Assembly: GCF_049860565.1 (NCBI RefSeq)
Contig: NZ_CP172056.1
Span: 62,001 to 126,000 of the forward strand
DNA length: 64,000 nt
Origin: Desulfitobacterium_A nosdiversum
GTDB taxonomy: Bacteria > Bacillota > Desulfitobacteriia > Desulfitobacteriales > Desulfitobacteriaceae
Direction: 5' to 3'
The notes beneath the pieces were generated by a model, which was not told the DNA's origin, searched no databases, and was given only the letters and a program-made list of their open reading frames with translations. This document shows, piece by piece, positions 16,851 through 25,201 of this stretch (its first letter is position 1; each line of letters begins with the position of its first letter). The position numbers and the translations under genes are program-made.

Positions 16851-16933
16851 AGCGAGGTAGCGAAGTCGCCAAGTGAATAGCCCCGGCGCCGAGATGAGCG
16901 TGCAAAGTGTTTTGCCGCTGCCCAAGTGCTTCT

Positions 16934-17770
16934 TTATTTCTGAACGATATTTAAGCTTAAGTCTAAAGCCTTTACCGAGTGGGTTAACCATCCTAGGGAG
17001 ATTAGGTCGACGCCTGTCTCAGCCACTTTGACTAAGGAATCTAAAGTGATTCCGCCTGAGGCTTCGACGAGTACCTTTTTATTGATGAGTTGAACAGCTT
17101 CCTTCATCTTTTCTGCAGACATATTATCCAGCATGATGATATCGACCGGTGTTTGCAGTGCTTCTTCAACTTGGGCTAAAGTTTCAGTTTCAACTTCCAC
17201 TTTAACCATGTGTCCGACCTTTTCACGAACAAGACTGACTGCTTGGGTAATCCCGCCTGCTGCAGCAATATGATTATCTTTAATGAGAATGGCATCAAAG
17301 AGGCCAAAGCGGTGGTTATACCCGCCTCCCGTTCTCACAGCGTACTTTTCCAAGCCCCTTAACCCCGGTGTTGTTTTGCGGGTATCAATCAGGTGACAGG
17401 AAAAGCCTTTAGTACATTCCACCGCCTTATGTGTTCCTGTAGCAATTCCCGACATTCTCTGCAATAGGTTTAGCGCAACCCTTTCCGCACCTAACAGTGC
17501 TCGAGTTTTGCCCTCAAGGACAGCTGCAACTTGACCGGGATAAATGTGTTCACCCTCTTTAGCTTTGACTTCAAAACTCATCTGGTCATCGAGTAAGGTG
17601 AATGCCCGTTTTGCAATATCCATACCCGCTAGAATTCCTTCTTCTTTTGCAGTAATCTCTGCTATCGAAACATGATTTTCCGGAATAATCGCTTCCGTTG
17701 TAAGATCTTGAAAACCAAGATCTTCACGGAGTGCCTGTTTAACGATTTCTTCGTAATATAGAGAATTCAA
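16934..17770 (-). CDS. nadC: Nicotinate-nucleotide pyrophosphorylase (carboxylating)
   Basis: Converts quinolinate and PRPP to nicotinate mononucleotide with loss of CO2, the third step of the de novo NAD route. Family motifs include EDLGFQDLTTEAI, GAERVALNLLQRMSGIATGT, DTRKTTPGLRGLEKYAVRTGGGYNHR split across the active site, and EVETETLAQVEEAL. The start is taken as TTG at 17770: AAGGAGG lies 8 bases upstream, and the TTG overlaps the nadB stop as TTGA, which is a typical coupled arrangement. This gives 278 residues, the normal size; a start at 17809 would add 13 residues without a site. Confidence 0.95.
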   Translation of the reverse strand: MNSLYYEEIVKQALREDLGFQDLTTEAIIPENHVSIAEITAKEEGILAGMDIAKRAFTLLDDQMSFEVKAKEGEHIYPGQVAAVLEGKTRALLGAERVALNLLQRMSGIATGTHKAVECTKGFSCHLIDTRKTTPGLRGLEKYAVRTGGGYNHRFGLFDAILIKDNHIAAAGGITQAVSLVREKVGHMVKVEVETETLAQVEEALQTPVDIIMLDNMSAEKMKEAVQLINKKVLVEASGGITLDSLVKVAETGVDLISLGWLTHSVKALDLSLNIVQK

Positions 17771-19320
17771 GCCGAATACCTCCTTAAGCTTAGATGTGTA
17801 GGTTGCCACGCTGGGTCAACTTCAGGATAATCCAGCCGGTAATGACTTCCCCGGCTTTCTAAACGTCGAAGTGATGATGAAGTAATAAGTTTGGCAACTA
17901 AAATCATATTCAGAAATTCAACTTCGCTCGGGTCAGCTTCTGCTTCAAGCTGACAAAGCTCTTGATAGGTGTTTGTCATTCCGCCCTTATCCCGGATAAT
18001 TCCAACATTAGACCACATCAGGTTTTGCAAAGTCAGAATACGTGCATCTTTTAAATCCAGAACCTTTGCCGCTGCCGGAATATCCGAATGAAGGGAATCC
18101 AAGCTTTCAGCCAGTCCTTTTAGGTATTCAAAATCTGATGTTTTCTCTCGAAGGGATTTAACTAGAGCCTGGGCTATCCGTTTTCCAAAGACAAGTCCTT
18201 CAAGCAAGGAATTGCTTGCTAAACGATTTGCACCATGAACCCCTGTATTGGCACACTCACCGCAAGCATATAAGCCTTCTATATTCGTCCGTCCGTCGCT
18301 GTCTGTTTTAATCCCTCCCATAAAGAAATGAGCTGCCGGCGTGATAGGGATCAGATCCTTCTTGGGATCGAGACCGAGAGATTGGATTTTGGCATAGATA
18401 TTTGGAAAACGGTGTTCGAAACCATCCGCAAGCACTTTAGCATTAAGATAAACGTGATGCCCTTTCTGCTGCTCGGCAACAATGGCTCGTGTCACAACAT
18501 CCCGAGGCGCCAAATCAGCCCTCGGGTGATAATGGGGCATAAAATGCTCTCCCTCTTCAGTTACGAGCACCGCTCCTTCCCCCCGAACTGCTTCCGAAAT
18601 TAAAAAGAGAGGATTTTCATTCGTAAGCAAGGCCGTGGGATGAAATTGAACGAATTCCAGATCGCTTAGAATAGCTCCTGCTTTCCATGCCAGAGCCAAA
18701 CCCTCGCCCGTGCTCAACAAAGAATTGGTCGTTCTCCCATATATTTCACCGATTCCTCCCGTGGCTAAAATAACACTTTTCGCATAAATTGGCTGAACAC
18801 CCTCGGAAGTTCTCACAACAGCTCCATAACAGTGTCCCTCATGAACGATAAGTTTCTCGGCACGGGTTTCAGGCAGAAATTGTACCTTCTGCTGTTGGAG
18901 ATTTTGAAAAAGCGTTTCCCAAATAGCCGCACCCGTATCGTCTCCGCGGTGAATGACGCGAGCCAGACTATGAGCGCCTTCCCTTCCCAAAGCAAGCTCA
19001 CCTGAGTTTGTCCGATCAAAGCACGTACCGAGTTCAACAAGTTGGCCAATAACCTTTGGGGCCTCATGAGTTAAGATTTCAACAATTTTTTCCTGACAAA
19101 TTCCTACTCCTGCTATCAGAGTATCCCGAGTATGCTTTTCAGGAGAATCATCTTTGCCTACTGCCGCCGCAATCCCTCCCTGAGCTAAGGTTGAATTGCA
19201 AATATCTGGGCGATCCTTTGCGATAACTATAACCTTACCGTAGGGAGCTACCCCCAGAGCTGCTGACAGACCTGCAATTCCGCTCCCGACAACCAGAACA
19301 TCAGTCTTTATATCTTGCAT
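17767..19320 (-). CDS. nadB: L-aspartate oxidase
   Basis: FAD-dependent oxidation of L-aspartate to iminoaspartate, the first step of NAD synthesis; in anaerobes fumarate serves as electron acceptor. The N-terminal FAD-binding motif VVGSGIAGLSAAL, the active-site loops HSLARVIHRGDDTG and PRADLAPRDVVTRAIV, and HFFMGGIKTDSDGRTNIEGL with GANRLASNSLLEGLVFG are present, followed by the helical C-terminal domain. The ATG at 19320 follows GGGGAG at 12 bases; a TTG at 19332 touches that site directly. Transcription starts from a divergent promoter shared with niaR. Confidence 0.95.
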   Translation of the reverse strand: MQDIKTDVLVVGSGIAGLSAALGVAPYGKVIVIAKDRPDICNSTLAQGGIAAAVGKDDSPEKHTRDTLIAGVGICQEKIVEILTHEAPKVIGQLVELGTCFDRTNSGELALGREGAHSLARVIHRGDDTGAAIWETLFQNLQQQKVQFLPETRAEKLIVHEGHCYGAVVRTSEGVQPIYAKSVILATGGIGEIYGRTTNSLLSTGEGLALAWKAGAILSDLEFVQFHPTALLTNENPLFLISEAVRGEGAVLVTEEGEHFMPHYHPRADLAPRDVVTRAIVAEQQKGHHVYLNAKVLADGFEHRFPNIYAKIQSLGLDPKKDLIPITPAAHFFMGGIKTDSDGRTNIEGLYACGECANTGVHGANRLASNSLLEGLVFGKRIAQALVKSLREKTSDFEYLKGLAESLDSLHSDIPAAAKVLDLKDARILTLQNLMWSNVGIIRDKGGMTNTYQELCQLEAEADPSEVEFLNMILVAKLITSSSLRRLESRGSHYRLDYPEVDPAWQPTHLSLRRYSA

Positions 19321-19354
19321 TTCACTCTTCAACTCCCCTGTTATATATACGTCT

Positions 19355-19421
19355 GTTGTACACTATGTCATTACATCTGTCAAGACACTATATTGACACT
19401 TTTCTTTCCAGAACGTAGAAT
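19355..19421. promoter_or_regulatory. Divergent nadB / niaR promoters with NiaR-type operator
   Basis: An inverted repeat TGTCAA-N9-TTGACA (19378-19398) supplies both -35 boxes. For nadB (minus): TTGACA at 19383-19378, 17-bp spacer, TACAAC at 19360-19355. For niaR (plus): TTGACA at 19393-19398, 17-bp spacer, TAGAAT at 19416-19421. The left half also reads GTGTCTTGACA on the minus strand, which I recall as NiaR-box-like. A repressor bound here would shut both promoters. Confidence 0.7.
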
Positions 19422-19444
19422 CGTATTTAAGTAGGTGATTTGAA

Positions 19445-19978
19445 ATGACAGAGAAAAAAAACCAACTTGGTCCTAAACGCCGCGATTTTTTATTAGACTT
19501 GCTAAAAAAAAGCAGAGAACCTCTTAAGGCTGCACATCTGGCAGAGATTACCGGCGTAAGCCGGCAAGTCATCGTCCAAGATATGGCCCTTCTTCGCGCT
19601 GGGCAGGAACCTGTCATCTCAACTCCGCAAGGTTATATCTTGCTTAAGGCTTCGCCTAAGGGAGTCCAACGCATCATTTTCAGCCGTCATTCTATGCAGG
19701 ATACCGAACGAGAATTAACACTCCTTGTTGATCTCGGAGTTCAAGTCCTTGATGTCGGAGTCGAACATTCTGTTTATGGAAAAATTTCTCGGCCATTAAA
19801 TTTAAAAAGCCGCTTTGATGTAAAAAATTTTATGTCCCAAATCACGCAGAAAGACACGAGTTTACTTTCTTCTCTTACGGATGGGCTTCATATCCATACC
19901 TTAGAGGCGTCATCCGTTGAGATATTAGATCGGGCATGCGAAGTTCTTACCGAAGAAGGCTTTCTAGTGAAACTATAG
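19445..19978 (+). CDS. niaR: Niacin-responsive transcriptional repressor
   Basis: Represses NAD synthesis or niacin uptake genes when nicotinic acid is present. Residues about 9-65 form a winged helix (HLAEITGVSRQVIVQDMALL). The C-terminal 3H domain has its histidines in FSRHSMQDTE, GVEHSVYG and DGLHIHTLEA, which bind metal in this family. Length 177 is normal. Divergent orientation from nadB with a shared palindromic promoter identifies its main target and points to autoregulation. Confidence 0.92.
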   Translation: MTEKKNQLGPKRRDFLLDLLKKSREPLKAAHLAEITGVSRQVIVQDMALLRAGQEPVISTPQGYILLKASPKGVQRIIFSRHSMQDTERELTLLVDLGVQVLDVGVEHSVYGKISRPLNLKSRFDVKNFMSQITQKDTSLLSSLTDGLHIHTLEASSVEILDRACEVLTEEGFLVKL

Positions 19979-19982
19979 ATCT

Positions 19983-20017
19983 AAACCCCTGCTCCTTGAA
20001 AAAAGAAACAGGGGTTT
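19983..20017 (+). terminator. Terminator of niaR
   Basis: AAACCCCTG/CAGGGGTTT stem followed by a T-rich tail, 5 bases after the niaR stop. Confidence 0.75.
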
Positions 20018-20103
20018 TCTTCGATAATGTATTTCCATATTGTGTCAATATAACCATCATCTTCATATAGTGTAATATCTCTAGAACAAAGGAGGAACCT
20101 CAA

Positions 20104-20214
20104 ATGGCATTTGGAGCAGCTGGAGTAGCAGGTTGTGGTCCTAACTTTTTACCGGGAATTGCTATCGTAGTCGTAATCATTCTTCTATTGATCGCAATGG
20201 GAATCGTTTTCTAA
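20104..20214 (+). CDS. YjcZ-like small hydrophobic protein (36 aa)
   Basis: MAFGAAGVAGCGPNFLPGIA followed by a hydrophobic helix IVVVIILLLIAMGIVF. This Gly/Ala head plus a single C-terminal membrane helix is the pattern of YjcZ-family sporulation-associated proteins. AAAGGAGG lies 8 bases before the ATG. A similar gene follows 23 bp downstream, so the pair is an operon. The function of the family is not established. Confidence 0.7.
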   Translation: MAFGAAGVAGCGPNFLPGIAIVVVIILLLIAMGIVF

Positions 20215-20237
20215 TTGAGTAAGAGGAGGATAAAAGA

Positions 20238-20390
20238 ATGTACGGAATGGGCTTTGGCGGATTTGGAATGGGCTCCGGTGCTTGCTGCCCCGGCGGTTTT
20301 GTTGGCGGCGGCGGCGTAGGCGTAGGTGTAGGCGTAGGAATCATTGCAATCGCGATTTTAATTCTTATCGCACTCGGCGTAATCTTCTAA
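20238..20390 (+). CDS. YjcZ-like Gly-rich small protein (50 aa)
   Basis: Starts MYGMGFGGFGMGSGACCPGG, continues with glycine/valine alternation, and ends in a membrane helix IIAIAILILIALGVIF. It is a longer relative of the preceding gene, with a vicinal Cys-Cys. AGAGGAGG precedes the ATG by about 10 bases. Proteins of this type occur in spore-formers and are often found in spore extracts; that role is inferred here. Confidence 0.7.
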   Translation: MYGMGFGGFGMGSGACCPGGFVGGGGVGVGVGVGIIAIAILILIALGVIF

Positions 20391-20425
20391 GCGTAAAGAA
20401 CAATATTTGCTCTGATAGTAAAACA

Positions 20426-20457
20426 GAGGGTGCCCCATGTTTTTATGGGACACCCTC
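20426..20457. terminator. Bidirectional terminator between yjcZ-like genes and cstA
   Basis: GAGGGTG-CCCAT stem paired with ATGGG-CACCCTC around a T-rich loop, tail ATTTTCTT on the plus strand and AAAACAG complement on the other. It serves convergent genes. Confidence 0.75.
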
Positions 20458-20490
20458 ATTTTCTTATCTTTTTGTTACTCGTACTGTTTT

Positions 20491-22311
20491 TTATTTTGCT
20501 GCAAGATCACTGACTATTTTTTCATGCTCGATTCGTTTAGCAGCCATGCCTTTTTTATCCTGAATAATTTTAGCCCACTTGCGCGCTGCGTCAAAAACAA
20601 TCAGCAAACAAAGAACAGCAAGCAAGACCGAAATAAAGACGTTAGTCCACATAGCCTTAGGAATATAAACTTTAGTTACGTTAAAGTAAGAAGCATCAAG
20701 AGTCGTAATAAAGAGGAAAACGAACGGGACAAAGGTTGTAAGCGCATAAGAAATACGGCCCGTATTTTTTAGGATTAGCGTTGTACCCACAACCATAGCT
20801 AAAGAAGCGAGCAACTGATTCGAAACTCCAAATAACGGCCAAACGGTTGAGATATCTCCACCATAGAGCATATATCCCCAAGTGACGGATACAAGCCCTG
20901 CTGAAATAATGGCGCCAGGCGTCCATGTAATTTGTTTGAACTTCGGAATGACAACACCAATCATATCTTGAACAACATAACGAGAAGCCCGAGTTCCGGC
21001 ATCGACAGCGGTAAGAATAAATACAGCTTCAAACATGATCGCAAATTGATACCAGTAAGCAAGCAGTCCTTTCAAGCCAGGGACACTGCTGAATACATAA
21101 GACATTCCAACTGCTAAGGATACAGCTCCACCCGGACGGCCTGCGACATCTTCACCGATGAGTTGAGACAGCATCGGAAGTTTATCGACATGCATTCCAA
21201 GTGTTGCAAAAACTGCAGGTGCGGAATTGATCGCAAAATAGTCTCCAACCGGAAGAACAGTTGCTGCAATCAAAGCCATCATGGCAACAAACGATTCAAT
21301 CAGCATGCCGCCGAAACCAACGATTTGAATATCTTTTTCACTATCCAACATTTTAGGTGTGGTTCCTGCTGCAATCGTACTATGGAACCCAGAAATTGCT
21401 CCACAAGCAATCGTAATGAAAACGAAAGGCCAAACTTTACCGGCAATAACCGGTCCACCGCCATTGACGAATTGCGTTACAGCGGGCATCTGAAGAATAG
21501 GATTTACAAAGATAATTCCCAAAGCGAGTGCTCCGATCGTTCCGATCTTCAAGTAAGAACTGAGATAATCCCGAGGAGCTAATAGGAACCAAACTGGTAA
21601 AGCGGCTGCAAAGAAAGCGTAAATCGGCAGTGCCAGTTCAATAACCTTGTCACTGTAATCAAAGAAAGGAGCCAATCCCGAACTCTTGATAACGGGTCCA
21701 AGAGCAACGGCAAGAAGAATTAAGCCAACTCCAATAACAGAGGCCTCCGCCAATTTACCGGGGCGTAGAAAGCGCATATAAATTCCAATAAAAATGGCAA
21801 TTGGAATCGTCATGGACACTGTAAAGGTTCCCCAAGGATTGTGTTTAAGCGCATTGACGATAACAATAGAAAGACCTGCCATGGTAATTAGAAGAACGAA
21901 TAAGACCGCGATACTTGCTGCAACACCTGTTACAGGCCCGATTTCTTTTTTAGCGATCTGGGCTAAGGATTCACCGTCATGGCGTACTGAGGCAAAGAGA
22001 ACAACCAGGTCATGAACAGCGCCTCCAAGTACTCCTCCAATAAGAATCCAAAGTGCACCAGGAAGATAACCAAACTGAGCTGCTAAAACCGGTCCGACTA
22101 AGGGGCCGGCAGCTGCAATTGCAGCGAAATGGTGTCCAAAGGTTACCCAGCGATTGGTTGGCACAAAGTCGTGACCATCTTCATGCTGGTGAGCCGGTGT
22201 TGGAATTGCCGGATTAATGGCTAGCACTTTACTTGCCAGAAATGTTCCATAGAGACGGTACCCAATGATGAGAATACACGCTGCTGCAATAACTAAATAA
22301 AGACCACGCAT
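20491..22311 (-). CDS. cstA: CstA-family carbon starvation protein, probable pyruvate or peptide transporter
   Basis: About 606 residues with 14 or more hydrophobic helices. Signature segments are NRWVTFGHHFAAIAAAGPLV, FGYLPGALWILIGGVLGGAVHD and GAISGFHSTIAAGTTPKML. E. coli CstA and BtsT import pyruvate, and older work linked CstA to peptide use; the substrate here is not determinable. The ATG at 22311 follows GGAGAGGG; an in-frame ATG 16 codons earlier has no site. The gene is single and flanked by terminators. Confidence 0.9.
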   Translation of the reverse strand: MRGLYLVIAAACILIIGYRLYGTFLASKVLAINPAIPTPAHQHEDGHDFVPTNRWVTFGHHFAAIAAAGPLVGPVLAAQFGYLPGALWILIGGVLGGAVHDLVVLFASVRHDGESLAQIAKKEIGPVTGVAASIAVLFVLLITMAGLSIVIVNALKHNPWGTFTVSMTIPIAIFIGIYMRFLRPGKLAEASVIGVGLILLAVALGPVIKSSGLAPFFDYSDKVIELALPIYAFFAAALPVWFLLAPRDYLSSYLKIGTIGALALGIIFVNPILQMPAVTQFVNGGGPVIAGKVWPFVFITIACGAISGFHSTIAAGTTPKMLDSEKDIQIVGFGGMLIESFVAMMALIAATVLPVGDYFAINSAPAVFATLGMHVDKLPMLSQLIGEDVAGRPGGAVSLAVGMSYVFSSVPGLKGLLAYWYQFAIMFEAVFILTAVDAGTRASRYVVQDMIGVVIPKFKQITWTPGAIISAGLVSVTWGYMLYGGDISTVWPLFGVSNQLLASLAMVVGTTLILKNTGRISYALTTFVPFVFLFITTLDASYFNVTKVYIPKAMWTNVFISVLLAVLCLLIVFDAARKWAKIIQDKKGMAAKRIEHEKIVSDLAAK

Positions 22312-22407
22312 TTTTTCCCTCTCCTTTTCCCTTAATATTTTTTGAACAATCAGTCCCATTGCTATATTAATATAAATTGTGGGATTCAGATTAATGTCAT
22401 CAAAAAA

Positions 22408-22444
22408 CGCAAGAGAACGTGCCCAACCTGCACGTTTTCTTGCG
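22408..22444 (-). terminator. Terminator of the AraC-type gene
   Basis: CGCAAGAGAACGTGC paired with GCACGTTTTCTTGCG (one mismatch) and a TTTTTT tail on the minus strand. Confidence 0.85.
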
Positions 22445-22469
22445 TAACTGACCTGAAATTAAAATCTGC

Positions 22470-23309
22470 TTATTTCTTTTTAACAGGCATCCAAATTTCA
22501 CTTACATAATCCTCACTCTTATTGTTGCCATCCGTGTATAACTCAATATCGTAGTCTGAAATAAGTTCATATCCCGCCTGCGGCAGCCATTCACTATATA
22601 TTCTTTTCCACATATTCTGAATTGTATCTGGCATGGGGCCAACGCACTTGAATATTGCCCATGTATATGCAGGAATAGTCAACATTTCAAATCCGTCTGG
22701 AATTATTGAATTCGATTCACATTCACAGCCAATACCATAACGGAACTCCCTCGATCCCGTTTTTTCTTGCTCACAGATTCCCAACATGCCGCATACTTGC
22801 TTCTGGGAACCGTCAGAAAAGTATTCTGTCCAAAACTTTGGAATTTCTTTTTCACTGTTTTCTGCCGTAAAAACTTTTGTCTTAGCCAACACCTTAAAAG
22901 CATCTTTCCTTATAATTTTATAATCCATAATATTACCGCCTTCCAATCTGATTTTGATGATAAGGCGATTGAACGATTTTAGATCAGAGCCTTCCATTTT
23001 TGCCTGATTTGGAGTCACGCCGTGAAATCGGCTGAATGCTTTTGCAAAGCTCTCAGGTGTTTCATACCCATATTTTAATGCAACATCTATCACTTTGATA
23101 TTTGATAAGGTTAATTCCTGACCCACAAGAGAAAGACGTCTATTTCTGATATACTCTCCTATAGTCATTCCTGTTAACAAACTAAAGATTCTTTGAAAAT
23201 GATAGCTTGAAATATAGACTTGTGCTGCTATTTCTTCACAAGTTAACTCGGTAAGCAAATTGTCTTCTATATAATCAATAGCTTTGTTAAGTCTCTGAAT
23301 CCATTCCAT
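22470..23309 (-). CDS. AraC-family regulator with GyrI-like effector domain
   Basis: 279 residues. Residues about 5-105 form the two helix-turn-helix motifs of AraC proteins (EEIAAQVYISSYHFQRIFSL and KYGYETPESFAKAFSRFHGV). Residues about 120-278 are a GyrI/AraC effector-binding domain (FKVLAKTKVF at its start, YTWAIFKCVGPMPDTIQNMW, then SDYDIELYT). Proteins of this design often sense hydrophobic compounds and control efflux or detoxification genes. The ATG follows GAGGTGAT at 5 bases. No target gene is adjacent; it is a single-gene unit. Confidence 0.9.
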   Translation of the reverse strand: MEWIQRLNKAIDYIEDNLLTELTCEEIAAQVYISSYHFQRIFSLLTGMTIGEYIRNRRLSLVGQELTLSNIKVIDVALKYGYETPESFAKAFSRFHGVTPNQAKMEGSDLKSFNRLIIKIRLEGGNIMDYKIIRKDAFKVLAKTKVFTAENSEKEIPKFWTEYFSDGSQKQVCGMLGICEQEKTGSREFRYGIGCECESNSIIPDGFEMLTIPAYTWAIFKCVGPMPDTIQNMWKRIYSEWLPQAGYELISDYDIELYTDGNNKSEDYVSEIWMPVKKK

Positions 23310-23529
23310 TCAATCACCTCTCTGTGACTTTATGATAGCGTATTATTTCCTTTCAGCCTTGTCATAAAATGCTCAGATTTGTCGGCCTGATTTGCTGTTA
23401 TATAAACAATATGAAGATCACCTTGTTCGTTTAGGTTTCTACTATTACCGGATCTTAAAACGTTCATTTTCCCTTAAACAGCTTAACGATATTTCGTTCT
23501 CAAAAAAGGGAATCTGTGACGATTATTTG

Positions 23530-23688
23530 CTATACCCTATTTTGAGAATCGTTAGTTGGTTGAGCGCATTCCCTTTGTATATTCCTAAAATTTAGTTCTG
23601 CTGAAGGTAGCCCTTGTTCTTGCAATGATATATTTCTAGAACTTTTTACTAATTCGTGAACAATTTCAGCAATTTTTTCATAGTTCAT
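23530..23688 (-). CDS. Possible small protein (52 aa)
   Basis: MNYEKIAEIVHELVKSSRNI is followed by a polar tail. AGAGGGTG lies 8 bases before the ATG, which is the main support. The helical start resembles many small regulators but matches none that I recognise. It could equally be a relic. Confidence 0.3.
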   Translation of the reverse strand: MNYEKIAEIVHELVKSSRNISLQEQGLPSAELNFRNIQRECAQPTNDSQNRV

Positions 23689-24069
23689 TTTTACAACACC
23701 CTCTCTTTTTCTGGTAAACAATACTATATTGATATTATTTGACACTATTTTCTAATTTCCTGCAAAATTAAGAGGAGTATATTTCAACGACAGTTCACTA
23801 TCTTTCTCTCATAGTGTTCCAGTAATATCTATCCAAACTTTGGGCGTTCAACCTAAACCGGATATAATAGCCTTTTACTAAACGTGAACATTTTCTCTTT
23901 TCCTCAATAAAAGCTTACATCACTATATATTAACTTTAATTGTTGGTAACAGAGAATGTCAAAAAGCACCAACTCAGGAAATTCCTAAGTTGATGCTTCA
24001 ATAAAGTTTAGTCGATTGAATTTAATTAAACTGAACTTAATCGATTAAATTAATGAATGAACAAAGTGA
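23689..24069. other. Intergenic region with inverted repeats
   Basis: No gene supported. It holds a hairpin at 23966-23998 (AGCACCAACTCAGGAA pairing with TTCCTAAGTTGATGCT, two mismatches). A second imperfect inverted repeat at about 24005-24048 has arms around TTAGTCGATTGAATT and AATTAAGTTCAATCGA-like sequence just after the DoxX stop. Either may terminate the DoxX transcript on the minus strand. Confidence 0.5.
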
Positions 24070-24513
24070 TTATTGCTTATTTTTACTGATTACTGCATCC
24101 AAAGAAATCTTCCCTGCGCCTTTAATAACAAAATAAACAGCGATTAAAAACAAAACAAAAACATACTCTACCCCATCTTTTGGGCCTTGGGTATCTAAAA
24201 AGAATCCATTCGGCAAGCCAACCTTCATCCCTGCAACAAGCATTGTTACCGCAATGGATAAGGCGGCTGGACGAGTTAAAAGTCCTAAAAGAATTAAGAT
24301 TCCGCCAAGAAACTCAGCTAAGAACGAAAGTCCTGCCCAGAAGGGAGAAATTCCTAAGGCTTGTTGGAAAAATCCAAGGGTACCTGCCCAGCCATATCCA
24401 CCGAACCATCCCAGAACCTTTTGAGAACCATGAGCAAAAAAGACAACTCCTAAAGCAATGCGAAGAATAAGATCCGCTCTATCTACAGAGGGATTCAATA
24501 ATTTCTTAAGCAT
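24070..24513 (-). CDS. DoxX family membrane protein
   Basis: 147 residues, four predicted membrane helices. Typical DoxX features are RIALGVVFFAHGSQKVLGWF, FWAGLSFLAEFLGGILILLG and ITMLVAG-like third helix. The family is linked to thiol or redox stress in several bacteria, but its biochemical role is not firm. The ATG at 24513 follows GAGGAGG by 7 bases; an ATG eight codons earlier is less well placed. A 28-bp palindrome lies in the leader. Confidence 0.85.
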   Translation of the reverse strand: MLKKLLNPSVDRADLILRIALGVVFFAHGSQKVLGWFGGYGWAGTLGFFQQALGISPFWAGLSFLAEFLGGILILLGLLTRPAALSIAVTMLVAGMKVGLPNGFFLDTQGPKDGVEYVFVLFLIAVYFVIKGAGKISLDAVISKNKQ

Positions 24514-24560
24514 AATATTCCTCCTCAATTTCTTCATAATAAAACTTGCTTCTTATGTTT

Positions 24561-24588
24561 ATTGAAACGGCGGCGCCACCGTTTCAAT
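24561..24588. promoter_or_regulatory. 28-bp near-perfect palindrome upstream of doxX
   Basis: ATTGAAACGG-NGGCGCCN-CCGTTTCAAT with a single mismatched pair. It is unusually GC-rich for this intergenic region and lies about 50 bases before the doxX start. It lacks a T-tract on the minus strand, so an operator is more likely than a terminator. Confidence 0.6.
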
Positions 24589-24644
24589 AAATTAGACGTT
24601 ATCTTACTCATTTGGATAGTGAATTTGAATTTTGATAAATAAAA

Positions 24645-24670
24645 AAGTGCCAGCTAAGCAGCTAGCACTT
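24645..24670 (-). terminator. Terminator of the selenoprotein gene
   Basis: AAGTGCCAGCT/AGCTAGCACTT hairpin with TTTTTTATTT on the minus strand, just after the stop codon. Confidence 0.85.
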
Positions 24671-24679
24671 TAAACCACA

Positions 24680-24970
24680 TTAAAGTACTGTCCATCCGTT
24701 AATCACTAATGAGGAGATACCTAGGAATTTATTGAGATCGATAACCAAAGGCTTTTTCACCTGAATATCTCGATCATGATACACTGTGATACCGTCTACA
24801 TTCTGAGATATATATTCTTCGGGCTTAATCACAGGTTTTCCCCGCCGCACGGACGGAGGTAAATTAACACCACCTCAGCATATACGCGCATGAACGGGTT
24901 CCAGGGTTACCTCATCTCCGGATTTTAAGATATATTCTTTGGCCTTTGTCGTGATGTCGATTCTCTGCAT
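24680..24970 (-). CDS. CC/Se-motif small selenoprotein (Sec at codon 32)
   Basis: A 96-codon gene whose frame is interrupted by a TGA at 24875-24877 (codon 32). The product reads HARIC-U-GGVNLPPSV, then RRGKPVIKPEEYISQNVDGI and ends NKFLGISSLVINGWTVL. The Cys-Sec-Gly-Gly context matches small CC/Se-motif (seleno)proteins that have Cys-Cys in other species. Good ribosome binding sequence (AAAGGGG, 9 bases before ATG 24970), coding quality on both sides of the TGA and a terminator right after the TAA show it is one gene. Immediately after the TGA the mRNA can form a hairpin GAGGU/ACCUC around GGUGUUAAUUU, a candidate bacterial SECIS. The role is unknown, probably thiol or metal chemistry. Confidence 0.82.
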
Positions 24971-25121
24971 CAGCTTCATCCCCTTTACTCGTCAAAACCA
25001 AAATCCTTTGATCTTCTATTTTTGTTTTGCTTTATTATACATCAATTTTGTAATTCAAATGTGAAATGCGCTTAAAGAGAGTCAACTTTTTTATGGTTAA
25101 CTTTTCTCTCCAAAAAAAATG

Positions 25122-25172
25122 TTGACAAAATCTATTTTTGAAAGTACGATTTGATTGAGAATAATTATCAAT
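25122..25172 (+). promoter_or_regulatory. Promoter of efeU with Fur box
   Basis: TTGACA (25122-25127), 17-bp spacer, TACGAT (25145-25150). Directly downstream, TGAGAATAATTATCA (25156-25170) matches the 7-1-7 Fur consensus TGATAATNATTATCA with one mismatch and covers the start of transcription. Iron repression is expected. Confidence 0.82.
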
Positions 25173-25201
25173 ATCACTAAGGTTTAAGAAAGGAGTGCCA
25201 A

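Noticed and set aside
16445..16852. Open frames of 63-76 codons in the nadC-nadA gap
   Set aside because: They overlap each other on both strands, have no ribosome binding sites, and arise from the inverted repeat structure.
23392..23595. 67-codon plus-strand frame downstream of the AraC gene
   Set aside because: No ribosome binding site and composition typical of non-coding DNA; it may be a relic but nothing identifies it.
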